A stretch of DNA of 14,742 bases from Muribaculaceae bacterium (lineage in GTDB: Bacteria > Bacteroidota > Bacteroidia > Bacteroidales > Muribaculaceae). The position numbers and the translations under genes were made by a program. The notes below the pieces were generated by a model. It saw only the letters and a list, made by a program, of their open reading frames with translations, had not been told where the DNA came from and did no database searches. This document shows positions 1 to 7,757 of this stretch, one piece after another. Position 1 is the first letter of the stretch; each line of letters starts with the position of its first letter. The stretch spans positions 1 through 14,742 of the forward strand of contig JAFLTK010000247.1 of NCBI GenBank assembly GCA_022511505.1, read 5' to 3'.

Positions 1-91
1 CGCCAAACGGGCCGCCGCCATTCTTGAGATTCTCCTCGGCAAGCCCGGCCGCCATCTCCATATATTCTCTATCTTTTGCAGTAATTTCCAT
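1..91 (-). CDS. Nucleoside deaminase (guanine/cytidine deaminase-like), N-terminal fragment
   Basis: This is the first 30 codons of a minus-strand gene that runs off the left edge of the window; the ATG is at 91-89. The peptide begins MEITAKDREYMEMAAGLAEE and ends NLKNGGGPFG at the edge. That matches the opening of the COG0590 nucleoside deaminase family: a first helix followed by the conserved GGPFGA strand just before the zinc-binding HAE motif, which would lie outside the window. Family members such as guanine deaminase hydrolytically deaminate purine bases in the cytoplasm for salvage. Substrate cannot be decided from the N-terminus; guanine deaminase is the likeliest, with a tRNA-adenosine or cytosine deaminase as alternatives. 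A weak -7 box (TATATTTT on the minus strand, 120-113) lies 22 bases upstream without a recognisable -33. The gene lies 95 bases downstream of the Ig-like lipoprotein gene on the same strand. Confidence 0.82.
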   Translation of the reverse strand, partial: MEITAKDREYMEMAAGLAEENLKNGGGPFG

Positions 92-186
92 AATCGTTAA
101 CTTAATCGGTGTAAAATATAACGCGTTGCCATCCGATTTAGTTCTATGGCAGTCGGGTTTTTGTCCCCGGTATGAGCCCAAAAGGC

Positions 187-2118
187 TTAATGATTGGACC
201 GGAACGGGTTGGGGTCGCGTCCGCTTAGGAACGGGTCGCTATATGGGTCCTCCTCCTCGAGTTCTTCCTCGTCGTCCTGCCCGAAGGTGTCGGGACGCAG
301 TTTCGGCTTGTTCTTCTTAATCTCGTACGGTTTCTGAAGGTCGAGCGCCGTTTCATATATATCCCACGACTGGCGCACTGTAAACGCCTGTTTCAGAGCC
401 ACTTTTTTGGGATAGTAATACACCTCCTCGGGTTGCAGGCCGGCGTGGAGATTGCCCGTGTCATATTTCCCGTTGCCGTTGGCGTCAAGGAACAACCGCG
501 CGTAGTAGGTACCGGCGGGAAGATAGTTAAACGTAGCACGCGAGTCGACAACAGGCACCGCCGCAATCGGCTCGTCGTTAGAGCCGAGCAACTGGGCTAC
601 CGCCGGGATTGAGTCGAGTCCGGTGATATTGAAAATAATTGTGCCGTAATCGGTTGATTTCTTGGTGGTAAACTCCATCTTTATCGGCTTGTTATACAGC
701 CCGTAGATGGAATATATCGCCGCCGAGTCGACCGTCAGACGGTATTTCTCGCCCTCCGGCCAGTCATAGTCCATGACAATCGATTTTGACGAATAGGGCG
801 GATTGGGGCGCAGTTTTGGCGGCGCAACGTCGGTCCAGATTGTGTCGACAAGCATCTGCATTTTTATCGCCGCCGTGTCGATTGACGCCACGGGAACGTC
901 TGATTTTATGACGATTGGCTTGTGCAGGTCCTGCGACGGTGAACTTGGCAGCGTTAACTTATAGAACTCTATGGGTTTAGGAACGGAGTCGGGCTCGGCG
1001 TCGACCTTTTCCTGCTTTTTAGGCTTGGCCGGACGCATGAACATGCGCAGGGTGTCGGTCGTCCAAACGAGGTTCTCCAGCGAGTCAAGTTTCTGATAGT
1101 TAGCCTGTATCAGCAGCGAGTCTTGGTGGACAAGCAGGCTGTCGGTCAGCCAGAAGTTGAGCGTATCGAGCGTGGGTGACGCCTCGAGGCGTGCCAACTC
1201 GCGCAGGTCGCGGCCCGCTTGCGGCCCGTTGGCCACGCGGAACGTCGGCAGCGTGTCGGTCGGTGCGCCGAGACGGAAGTAAATGCGGTTGCGCTCCGGG
1301 CGATTGTTGTCGGCAAGATACTGAGGCTTGTATTCCTCGTTAAACCAGGTCAATAGGATATTGTTTGGCATATATCTGACGGCCTGTATGGTGGCGAGCG
1401 AGTCGCGCCCGTCGGCCGTTTTGAGGGTGTCGACCTCGACCACAATGTCGCTGTAGGGCACAACGAGCGAGTCGAGAAACGCAATATCCTCCGAGCGGTC
1501 CCAGTGAAAATCTCGGTTCAAGTCGTTGACGGCAAAAACTCGATAGGCCCCGGGCTTGAGGTTGCGCAGGGTAAACTGGCCATACTGGTTGGTTTTGGTG
1601 ATGCGCTCCATCTTGAGTGTCTCGATTGCCGAGTCGGCCGGGTTGGAATAGGCGCCAACAAGCATCCCGATTGCCGGCTCAAGGTTGCTTGCAGCAAGCA
1701 CCATGCCGCTGATGCGCAGTGAATCAATCGAGTCGCCGGTGGCAAAGTCGATGGCAAACCCGTCGAGAATGTTTTTCTCGTTAAGGTCGGCGATGGCGTC
1801 GGCAAAGTCGATGGTATAGGTAGTGTTGGGCAACAGCGTGTCGCGAAGTTCAACCGTCACCTTGCGACCGTTGGCTGTGATGATGGGTTGCACCTGCTGG
1901 GCCGGCGACACGACAACCTTGTTGGTCACGTCGTCGAGTTGCACATTCTCGTTAAAGTAAATCTCTATTTTATTGCGGTTTACGTTAAGCGCCGACGGTG
2001 CGGGGACCGATCGCACAAACACCGGCGGGTCCATGTCGCGAGGGCCACCGTCGGGCCGTCCGATGCTGGCACACGCTGCAAAAAGTGTCGCAGCGACGGC
2101 AACAATCAGCAACCTCAT
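187..2118 (-). CDS. Ig-like (SbsA/Big_5-type) surface lipoprotein
   Basis: A 643-residue lipoprotein of a family conserved in Bacteroidetes; its precise role is unknown. From the chosen start the signal peptide is MRLLIVAVAATLFAAC, with lipobox LFAAC and acylated Cys16. The following stretch SIGRPDGGPRDMDPP is typical of the family. Residues about 30-125 form an SbsA-like Ig domain (IEIYFNENVQLDD, TTYTIDFADAIAD). Two prealbumin-like or carboxypeptidase-regulatory-like modules follow, one marked by GQFTLRNLKPGAYRVFAVND and one near the C-terminus by YLPAGTYYARLFLDANGNG. The tail is very acidic (DDEEELEEED). The reading frame is also open to an ATG at 2151, which would add 11 residues (MKKGRNKALKT). 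However, the promoter at 2157-2189 would start transcription at about that codon, so I prefer the ATG at 2118, which leaves a leader of roughly 30 bases. Probably in the outer membrane. It is transcribed from its own promoter just after the YiiX-like gene. Confidence 0.85.
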   Translation of the reverse strand: MRLLIVAVAATLFAACASIGRPDGGPRDMDPPVFVRSVPAPSALNVNRNKIEIYFNENVQLDDVTNKVVVSPAQQVQPIITANGRKVTVELRDTLLPNTTYTIDFADAIADLNEKNILDGFAIDFATGDSIDSLRISGMVLAASNLEPAIGMLVGAYSNPADSAIETLKMERITKTNQYGQFTLRNLKPGAYRVFAVNDLNRDFHWDRSEDIAFLDSLVVPYSDIVVEVDTLKTADGRDSLATIQAVRYMPNNILLTWFNEEYKPQYLADNNRPERNRIYFRLGAPTDTLPTFRVANGPQAGRDLRELARLEASPTLDTLNFWLTDSLLVHQDSLLIQANYQKLDSLENLVWTTDTLRMFMRPAKPKKQEKVDAEPDSVPKPIEFYKLTLPSSPSQDLHKPIVIKSDVPVASIDTAAIKMQMLVDTIWTDVAPPKLRPNPPYSSKSIVMDYDWPEGEKYRLTVDSAAIYSIYGLYNKPIKMEFTTKKSTDYGTIIFNITGLDSIPAVAQLLGSNDEPIAAVPVVDSRATFNYLPAGTYYARLFLDANGNGKYDTGNLHAGLQPEEVYYYPKKVALKQAFTVRQSWDIYETALDLQKPYEIKKNKPKLRPDTFGQDDEEELEEEDPYSDPFLSGRDPNPFRSNH

Positions 2119-2156
2119 GGTCTTTAACGCTTTATTTCTGCCTTTTTTCATGGTTG

Positions 2157-2189
2157 CAAAAGTAGCAAAATTCCTTTAGACGGCAAAAA
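2157..2189 (-). promoter_or_regulatory. Bacteroidetes-type promoter for the Ig-like lipoprotein gene
   Basis: On the minus strand, TTTTTG at 2189-2184 (-33) is followed after exactly 19 bases by TACTTTTG at 2164-2157 (-7 consensus TAnnTTTG). Transcription should begin close to 2150. This places the upstream ATG (2151) at or before the transcript start and supports the ATG at 2118. The promoter occupies the gap after the stop codon of the preceding gene at 2195. Confidence 0.75.
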
Positions 2190-2194
2190 CGATG

Positions 2195-2803
2195 TCACAT
2201 TCCCGGCGCGCGGATATATTCGAGGATGTGCCGCGGATAGATGTACTGCTCTTGGCGCAGGGGCGTCAGGTCGTCGCGTCCGTTTTTCTCAAACAGCGTG
2301 ACAACCAGTTCGCTACAATAGAGCGCGGTCGTGTCGTTGTGGTCAAAATTGAAGTCAAAAGGAGTCCCGGCGGCAAGCATCTGCTCGATGTCGCGGCGCA
2401 ACTTGACGGTATCAAGTCCGTTCTTGACCGGTAGAGCGTAAACACAATAGCCCCCCTCTCGGGAAATATACTCCATCGGCGTTTGCGCCACAATCTGCTT
2501 TCGGGTCGTCGATTCGTGGACCAGCAGCGGCCCGTCGGGACCCATCAGGACAAACCCGCAATGGGACGGCGTCGAGTCGGTCGCCGCGTGCCCCGAAAGT
2601 GCTGTCATTGAGCGCACCGCGTCACTCTTCCACGAGTCGCCAACGCTGAAAAATATGTATCCCGACTGCCAGTCGCTCGTGTCGGGCGTCTGATAGTCTG
2701 CGCGGTTTATCAGGAAAATAACCAACCTCACGCCTACAAGCAACAACAATACTGAAAGCACCACAATCGACACCTTCAGTATCTTTTTTCGGGATATTTT
2801 CAC
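2195..2803 (-). CDS. YiiX/YebB-like permuted papain-fold (NlpC/P60 superfamily) hydrolase
   Basis: A 202-residue membrane-anchored protein resembling the YiiX/YebB family (Peptidase_C92). Residues 10-33 are a hydrophobic signal anchor, so the catalytic domain should face the periplasm. The domain starts at SGYIFFSVGDSW (47-58). The circularly permuted papain arrangement is visible: the His comes first (SHCGFV, His81), followed by VHES (Glu97), and the nucleophilic Cys comes later in LYCSEL (Cys163). These are the expected catalytic positions for the family, whose members act on amide or ester bonds of lipids or peptidoglycan-like substrates. The true substrate here is unknown. It is the last gene of a three-gene operon, 12 bases after the stop of the four-helix membrane protein. 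Confidence 0.82.
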   Translation of the reverse strand: MKISRKKILKVSIVVLSVLLLLVGVRLVIFLINRADYQTPDTSDWQSGYIFFSVGDSWKSDAVRSMTALSGHAATDSTPSHCGFVLMGPDGPLLVHESTTRKQIVAQTPMEYISREGGYCVYALPVKNGLDTVKLRRDIEQMLAAGTPFDFNFDHNDTTALYCSELVVTLFEKNGRDDLTPLRQEQYIYPRHILEYIRAPGM

Positions 2804-2815
2804 GCTGTGACTCCT

Positions 2816-3229
2816 TTACTTGCCGGCAAGGAAGGCCGGGGCATAGCATACTCCCAAACCAAGCAACGCCAATACAAAATAAATGTAGGCCCCGGTGATG
2901 ACTGTCACGCCCTCGGGCACAGATACCGCCAACAACAGGAACAGAACCGCGGCAGCGCCAAGCAAAATCTTCTCAAAATTCTCTTTCAGCCCCGCCTTTA
3001 GCCCAAAGTCGACAAACTGCTTAACAATCAGCACTATAGGCGCTATCATCATCAAAGCCACCAAGAATACCTGAAAATTAAGTTTATTGGCTTGGCTAAT
3101 GAACTGGAAGCCGGAGTATTGCTGTTTACCCAGAAGGTCGATAATTGGCAGAAAAGCAATCGCAACAAACATCAGCGCGCCGACCACGGCGAGAATCAGG
3201 TGGCTGTTTTTCTCGACAAACTCCTTCAT
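2816..3229 (-). CDS. Small four-helix integral membrane protein, unknown function
   Basis: A 137-residue protein that I cannot assign to a named family. Four hydrophobic segments are visible at about 11-30, 52-70, 87-104 and 111-129, with short hydrophilic links. The Lys-rich link (GLKAGLKENFEK, 76-87) should face the cytoplasm, as should both termini. There are no catalytic motifs or metal ligands. It sits in the middle of a minus-strand operon: 17 bases after the small lipoprotein gene and 12 bases before the YiiX-like hydrolase gene. A role in the same envelope process is likely but not shown. No separate promoter is visible in front of it. Confidence 0.72.
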   Translation of the reverse strand: MKEFVEKNSHLILAVVGALMFVAIAFLPIIDLLGKQQYSGFQFISQANKLNFQVFLVALMMIAPIVLIVKQFVDFGLKAGLKENFEKILLGAAAVLFLLLAVSVPEGVTVITGAYIYFVLALLGLGVCYAPAFLAGK

Positions 3230-3246
3230 AACCGATTTATTTTCAG

Positions 3247-3873
3247 TTAAAATTCAAGTTTAAGAGTTGCCGTTTGGGGATAAAGTTCGGCATCATCATC
3301 GTCAAAGCGCAACTTCTTGAAATTCACTGAAGTGCCGGCGGGAATTGTATACATGCCGTTGTCATAAGTGCAATCAACTTCGCCAATGCTCTCGCGATAA
3401 ATCTGTTCTCCTTCTTTATTGTATCCAACCAAGTAGACCGTCCTATTGTTGACACGATAGGAAAGCTCACCGTTGATATCGGCCTTAACCTTTGCCTCGC
3501 CCTCGAGAGTAAATATCGGGGCTAATGATGAACTACCCAATTCTTTAAAGGTCATTGTAATCGGCGTGATTACCTCAATAAAGTCGGTACCGGTAATCTC
3601 GAGTGTGCGTCCGTTGAGTTTCTCAGCGGCTTTGGTCAATTTCTCTGACCACTCGGTTTTAATCTTCTCTTGCTCGGCAATCAGTCGGGCTTTATCCTCC
3701 TGAGTCTCGATTTTCTGAGCCTTCTCTTTCAACTCATTATTGACCTTCAGATAATCGGCATACTTGCCACAGAACGAGCCAAACGGATTTGCACCCGAGT
3801 CAGAACATGATGACACGACAAACGTCACCATTACCGCCATCACGACGGCAAACCTGTTAAAATACTTTTTCAT
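3247..3873 (-). CDS. Small lipoprotein of unknown function
   Basis: A 208-residue lipoprotein. The frame is open back to 4047, but the start at 3873 is chosen because it gives a clean signal peptide (MKKYFNRFAVVMAVMVTFVV then SSC, with acylated Cys23), and because the promoter at 3919-3948 lies inside the longer frame. After the lipid anchor, residues about 37-85 are rich in Lys, Glu and Ala and look like an amphipathic helix or short coiled coil (KAQKIETQEDKARLIAEQEK). Residues 90-208 look like beta strands (LEITGTDFIEVITPITMTF; YRVNNRTVYLVGYNKEGEQI). No enzyme motif is present and I recognise no named family. It is the first gene of the operon with the four-helix membrane protein and the YiiX-like hydrolase. 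Its base composition is more AT-rich than the flanking PFOR gene. Confidence 0.78.
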   Translation of the reverse strand: MKKYFNRFAVVMAVMVTFVVSSCSDSGANPFGSFCGKYADYLKVNNELKEKAQKIETQEDKARLIAEQEKIKTEWSEKLTKAAEKLNGRTLEITGTDFIEVITPITMTFKELGSSSLAPIFTLEGEAKVKADINGELSYRVNNRTVYLVGYNKEGEQIYRESIGEVDCTYDNGMYTIPAGTSVNFKKLRFDDDDAELYPQTATLKLEF

Positions 3874-3918
3874 TCCTGCTAAATTTTTGTGATTTCTACC
3901 TAAAATATTGACTATCGG

Positions 3919-3948
3919 CAAATTTAGACAAAAAAATTTAATATCCAA
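3919..3948 (-). promoter_or_regulatory. Bacteroidetes-type promoter for the lipoprotein/four-helix/YiiX-like operon
   Basis: The minus strand carries TTG at 3948-3946, a 19-base spacer, then TAAATTTG at 3926-3919, a perfect TAnnTTTG -7 box. The start of transcription should be near 3913, leaving a leader of about 40 bases before the ATG at 3873. The lack of a comparable promoter before the next two genes supports a single transcript. Confidence 0.75.
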
Positions 3949-4004
3949 CACTTTTAAGCATAAATTTTCAAGAAACTTTCTGTCCCCTCCATTTCTACAC
4001 GATA

Positions 4005-4044
4005 TATCGAGATAAATTGCAGTAAATCGCGATTTATCTCGATA
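4005..4044 (-). terminator. Hairpin downstream of the PFOR gene
   Basis: A perfect 13-bp inverted repeat (TATCGAGATAAAT at 4005-4017 and its complement at 4032-4044) encloses a 14-base loop. It starts 24 bases after the PFOR stop codon on the minus strand. No U-run follows, so it may be a 3'-end stabilising structure or an imperfect terminator rather than a canonical intrinsic one. Confidence 0.5.
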
Positions 4045-4068
4045 CATCAGTTCTTTGGTTGTTATCGG

Positions 4069-7000
4069 CTACAGCCGCGGAGCGTTGATGTCATAAATCA
4101 ACAAGTCATATAGGTCGTCACAGCGTTTTTCGAGTTCGGGACGCAAGATGGCAGCCTCGGCGGCGTCGAGCATCTTGAGGTCGGCATAGCGGTTCTGGCC
4201 GTCGAGGAAGGCCGGCATCGAACCGTCGGGCTTAGCATAGTCGACACTCAGTTGAGGCTTGCCGGCAGTGGCGGCGGGATTATAGCGATATATCTGCCAA
4301 TAACCTGACTGAACGGCTTTTCGCTCCTCGATGATGCTGTTTGACATACCGGCAACGCCGTCGTTGACGCGGATGCCGTGCTCGATACACGGGCAGTAGG
4401 CAATCACAATCGACGGGCCGGGATAGGCATCGGCCTCTACAAAGGCGTCGACTGCTTGCTGGAAGTTGGCACCGAGGGCGATGGAGGCGACATAAATGTT
4501 ACCGTAGGTCATCATCATGCGGCCGAGGTCTTTCTTGTAGGTTCGCTTGCCGTCCGACGAGTATTTGGCGACGGCGCCGAGCGGGGTCGCCTTGGAAGTC
4601 TGGCCGCCGGTGTTGGAGTAGCACTCGGTATCCATGACAAGGATGTTGACGTCGACATTCTGGGCGAGCACATGGTCCAGGCCGGCAAAGCCGATGTCGT
4701 AGGCCCATCCGTCGCCGCCGATAATCCACACGCTTTTGCGGGCAAACAAGTCGGCGCCGTCAATCATCTCCTGAGCGCCGGGAGTCGACGGGTTCTGTTT
4801 TAACGCCTCGACGGCGGCAACGCCGGTTGTTGCGCTCAGAGTCTTGTCGTCCTTGGCGTTGAGCCATGCCCTGAGGGCGTCTTTGACGGGAGCGGGTGTC
4901 GACGAGTCGGCAACGGCGGCGGTCGCCAGATCGACGATGCGCTGCCGGCGGTGGGCAATCGAGACGGCCATGCCGAAGCCATACTCGGCATTGTCCTCAA
5001 ACAGCGAGTTGCCCCACGCCGGGCCTTGCCCGTGGCGGTTGGTGCAGTAGGCGTTGCTCGGGAAGTTGGCGCCCCAGATTGAGCTACAGCCGGTTGCGTT
5101 GGCTATCAAGGTGCGCTCGCCCATCAACTGGGTCAGAAGTTTGACGTAGGGTGTCTCCCCACAACCTGCACACGCGCCCGAGAATTGTAACATCGGTTCA
5201 AACATCTGCGAGCCTTTGACGGTGTTGCGCGGCAGGATGTTGTCTTTGATGGAGATGCTCGACCGAGCGTAGTCCAGGAGCGGTATCTGCTCGTCGATTT
5301 GGGTTGCTATCGGCTTCATTGTCAGGGCATGGCCCGGGCACACTACCGCGCACGACCCGCAACCGGTGCAATCCTCGGGGAACACTTGAATGCGCCACTG
5401 CAACGGCTTGCCGTCCATCTCGATGCCGCGCGCGTCCTTGGTGCCCATGGCGGCCGGCGCCTTCTGTTTCTCGTCGGCGTCGAGCAGGTAGGGGCGAATC
5501 GACGCGTGGGCGCAGACTGTCGAGCAGAGCGTGCACTCGATGCAACTGTTGAGGTCCCACTCAGGTATGTTCAACGCAATGCGGCGCTTCTCAAATGCGG
5601 TCGTGCCCATCGGCATCGTGCCGTCGGGCGTGAATGCCGACACGGGCAACGTGTCTCCCTCGAGTTTCATGCACGGGCGCGCCACCTTATTAATATACTC
5701 GGGAGTGTCGACCGTTGGCGACGGAGCGTCGGTAGCGTCAATCCACGAGGTCGGATAATCGATTGCCGTGATGGCACCGACGGCCTCCTCGATGGCGGCG
5801 AGGTTGATTTGCACCACCTCGTTTCCCTCGTGCTTGTAGGTCGACGTGATAAGGTCTTTCAGTTGGGCGAACGCGTTGTCAAAGGGGATGACGGGGGCGA
5901 GTTTGAGATAGGCGGTCAGCATGATGGTGTTGATGCGCACACCCAATCCGGCCTTGGCGGCAATCTTGAACGCATCTATATTATAGAGTCTCAGTTGTTT
6001 AGCGGCAATGGCGCGGCGCAGCGTGGCCGGCAACTTCGTCTCCATATCGTCGACCGTCCACGACGAGTTCAGCAACAGCGTGCCCCCGTCGCGCAGGTTT
6101 TTCACGATGTCAAAACGGCTCGTGTAGGTGTCTTTGTTACAGGAAACAAAGTCGGCATTCTCAATCCCGTAGGCCGACGTGATGGGAGCGGGGCTGATGC
6201 GCAGTTCCGAGATGGTATAGCCGCCCGATTTCTTTGCCGAGTAGTGGAAATAGGCCTGAGCATAGAGGTTGGCGGTGTTGCCGATAATTTGCGCGGCCAT
6301 CTTCGTTGCACCCACGCTGCCGTCTGACCCCATGCCGTAGAACACCGCTTGGGAAATCTGGGGCGAGATGGTAACGATGTGGTCGGTGACGTCGAGCGAC
6401 GTGCCGGTGACATCGTCGTTGATGCCGATGGTGAACCCGTCCTTAGGCTTGGCCTCGGTGAGTTCGTCAAAGATGCGCTTGACCATCGACGGGTCAAACT
6501 CCTTGCTGCTCAGCCCGTAACGGCCGCCGATGAGCGTCACCTCGCGATGCGCCTTGTAGAGCGCCGTTGCAACGTCGACATAGAGCGGTTCGCCCTCGGC
6601 TCCGGGCTCCTTGGTGCGGTCAAGGACTGCAATCGCCTTGACTGTCGACGGAATGGCCGCAAGCAGGCGCTCGGCCGAGAACGGACGATAGAGCCGAACC
6701 TTGATCACGCCAACCTTCTGCCCATTGGCATTCAGGTAATTAACAGTCTCTTCGGCAACGTCGGCCGACGACCCGATAGTGACGATGACGCGGTCGGCAT
6801 CCTCGGCGCCAACGTAGTCAAACAGATGGTACTGCCTTCCGGTAACTCCGGCGACCTTGTCCATCGCCGCCTGCACGATGGCCGGCATAGCGTTGTAATA
6901 CCGGTTGGCGGCCTCGCGGTTTTGGAAATAGACGTCAGAATTCTGGGCCGACCCGCGCAAGTCGGGATGCTCGGGGTTCATCGCCCGCCGGCGAAACTCC

Positions 7001-7602
7001 CTGACCTTGTCCCACGGCACGAGCGGCAACATATCCTGATAAGGCAACAAATCGATGGTCGACATCTCGTTGCTTGTGCGCCACCCGTCAAAGAAGTGCA
7101 ACACCGGGACCGACCCCTCTATGGCCGCCAGATGGGCAACTATACCGAGGTCGTGGGTCTCCTGAACCGACGCCGACGCCAGCATAGCAAACCCCGTTGG
7201 GCGACATGCCATCACGTCCTGATGGTCGCCAAAAATGCTCAACGCCTGAGTCGCCAGCGAGCGACAGCCAACGTGAAACACACCCGGCAGCAGTTCGCCC
7301 GATATTTTATACATATTAGGTATCATCAGCATCAGGCCCTGCGACGACGTGAAAGTCGTTGCCAACGCCCCGGCCGCCAATGCGCCGTGTGTCGCCCCGG
7401 CCGCACCGAGTTCCGACTCCATCTCCTTGACTTGCATCGGCGAGCCAAACAGATTTTTCACACCCGCCACATTCCACTTATCGGCCGTTTCGCCCATCGA
7501 GGCAATCGGCGTAATCGGAAATATCGTTGCCACCTCGCTAAACGCGTAGGCCACGTATGTTGCCGCCGTGCAGCCATCTACTATCTTCTTTTGTGTTGCC
7601 AT
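4069..7602 (-). CDS. nifJ: Pyruvate:ferredoxin (flavodoxin) oxidoreductase, single-chain
   Basis: A full-length 1177-residue enzyme that oxidatively decarboxylates pyruvate to acetyl-CoA and CO2 and reduces ferredoxin or flavodoxin; it is central to anaerobic energy metabolism in the cytoplasm. Domain order is standard. The N-terminal pyrimidine-binding domain carries FPITPIASM with Thr31, MESELGA with Glu64 and GCRS with Arg114. Next come a transketolase-C-like domain (about 260-390), the gamma domain (about 415-610) and the EKR region (about 630-690). The two-cluster ferredoxin domain has Cys687, 690, 693, 697 and Cys745, 748, 751, 755. The thiamine diphosphate domain has the proximal cluster Cys811, 814, 839 and 1070, plus GGDGWAYDIG (962-971) for the cofactor and magnesium. 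Every key residue of the characterised Desulfovibrio enzyme appears at almost the same position, so it should be active. It is transcribed alone, divergently from the acyltransferase gene, with no clear consensus promoter visible in the 155-base gap. Confidence 0.97.
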   Translation of the reverse strand: MATQKKIVDGCTAATYVAYAFSEVATIFPITPIASMGETADKWNVAGVKNLFGSPMQVKEMESELGAAGATHGALAAGALATTFTSSQGLMLMIPNMYKISGELLPGVFHVGCRSLATQALSIFGDHQDVMACRPTGFAMLASASVQETHDLGIVAHLAAIEGSVPVLHFFDGWRTSNEMSTIDLLPYQDMLPLVPWDKVREFRRRAMNPEHPDLRGSAQNSDVYFQNREAANRYYNAMPAIVQAAMDKVAGVTGRQYHLFDYVGAEDADRVIVTIGSSADVAEETVNYLNANGQKVGVIKVRLYRPFSAERLLAAIPSTVKAIAVLDRTKEPGAEGEPLYVDVATALYKAHREVTLIGGRYGLSSKEFDPSMVKRIFDELTEAKPKDGFTIGINDDVTGTSLDVTDHIVTISPQISQAVFYGMGSDGSVGATKMAAQIIGNTANLYAQAYFHYSAKKSGGYTISELRISPAPITSAYGIENADFVSCNKDTYTSRFDIVKNLRDGGTLLLNSSWTVDDMETKLPATLRRAIAAKQLRLYNIDAFKIAAKAGLGVRINTIMLTAYLKLAPVIPFDNAFAQLKDLITSTYKHEGNEVVQINLAAIEEAVGAITAIDYPTSWIDATDAPSPTVDTPEYINKVARPCMKLEGDTLPVSAFTPDGTMPMGTTAFEKRRIALNIPEWDLNSCIECTLCSTVCAHASIRPYLLDADEKQKAPAAMGTKDARGIEMDGKPLQWRIQVFPEDCTGCGSCAVVCPGHALTMKPIATQIDEQIPLLDYARSSISIKDNILPRNTVKGSQMFEPMLQFSGACAGCGETPYVKLLTQLMGERTLIANATGCSSIWGANFPSNAYCTNRHGQGPAWGNSLFEDNAEYGFGMAVSIAHRRQRIVDLATAAVADSSTPAPVKDALRAWLNAKDDKTLSATTGVAAVEALKQNPSTPGAQEMIDGADLFARKSVWIIGGDGWAYDIGFAGLDHVLAQNVDVNILVMDTECYSNTGGQTSKATPLGAVAKYSSDGKRTYKKDLGRMMMTYGNIYVASIALGANFQQAVDAFVEADAYPGPSIVIAYCPCIEHGIRVNDGVAGMSNSIIEERKAVQSGYWQIYRYNPAATAGKPQLSVDYAKPDGSMPAFLDGQNRYADLKMLDAAEAAILRPELEKRCDDLYDLLIYDINAPRL

Positions 7603-7721
7603 CTTGCGATATGTTTATTCTACTAAATACAAAACACCAGCCTTTCCGTTTGGTTCACCCTCCCCGCCATGTAGTAAAATAGATTTTCGGTCAGAATGGT
7701 CGTCAATTGAATTTTAATAAC

Positions 7722-7729
7722 TAAATTTG
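7722..7729 (+). promoter_or_regulatory. -7 box upstream of the acyltransferase gene
   Basis: TAAATTTG matches the TAnnTTTG consensus and lies 28 bases before the ATG at 7758. No good TTG lies at the usual 19-21 base distance (the nearest is only 12 bases away), so the -33 half is weak or replaced by an activator. Confidence 0.5.
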
Positions 7730-7757
7730 TACAATCAATTCACTAAACCAATTACTT

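Noticed and set aside
1741..1814. Repeated 14-mer GGCAAAGTCGATGG in the Ig-like gene
   Set aside because: It encodes the same short IDFA motif twice within coding sequence; this reflects protein-level similarity and codon choice, not a separate DNA repeat.
5299..6327. 342-codon open frame on the plus strand opposite PFOR
   Set aside because: Same cause: antisense to conserved coding sequence, no promoter, no recognisable domain.
6349..7626. 425-codon open frame on the plus strand opposite the PFOR gene
   Set aside because: It lies entirely antisense to a gene with full catalytic motifs; the protein is rich in Arg and His and has no domain. It is a product of GC-biased codons in the true gene.
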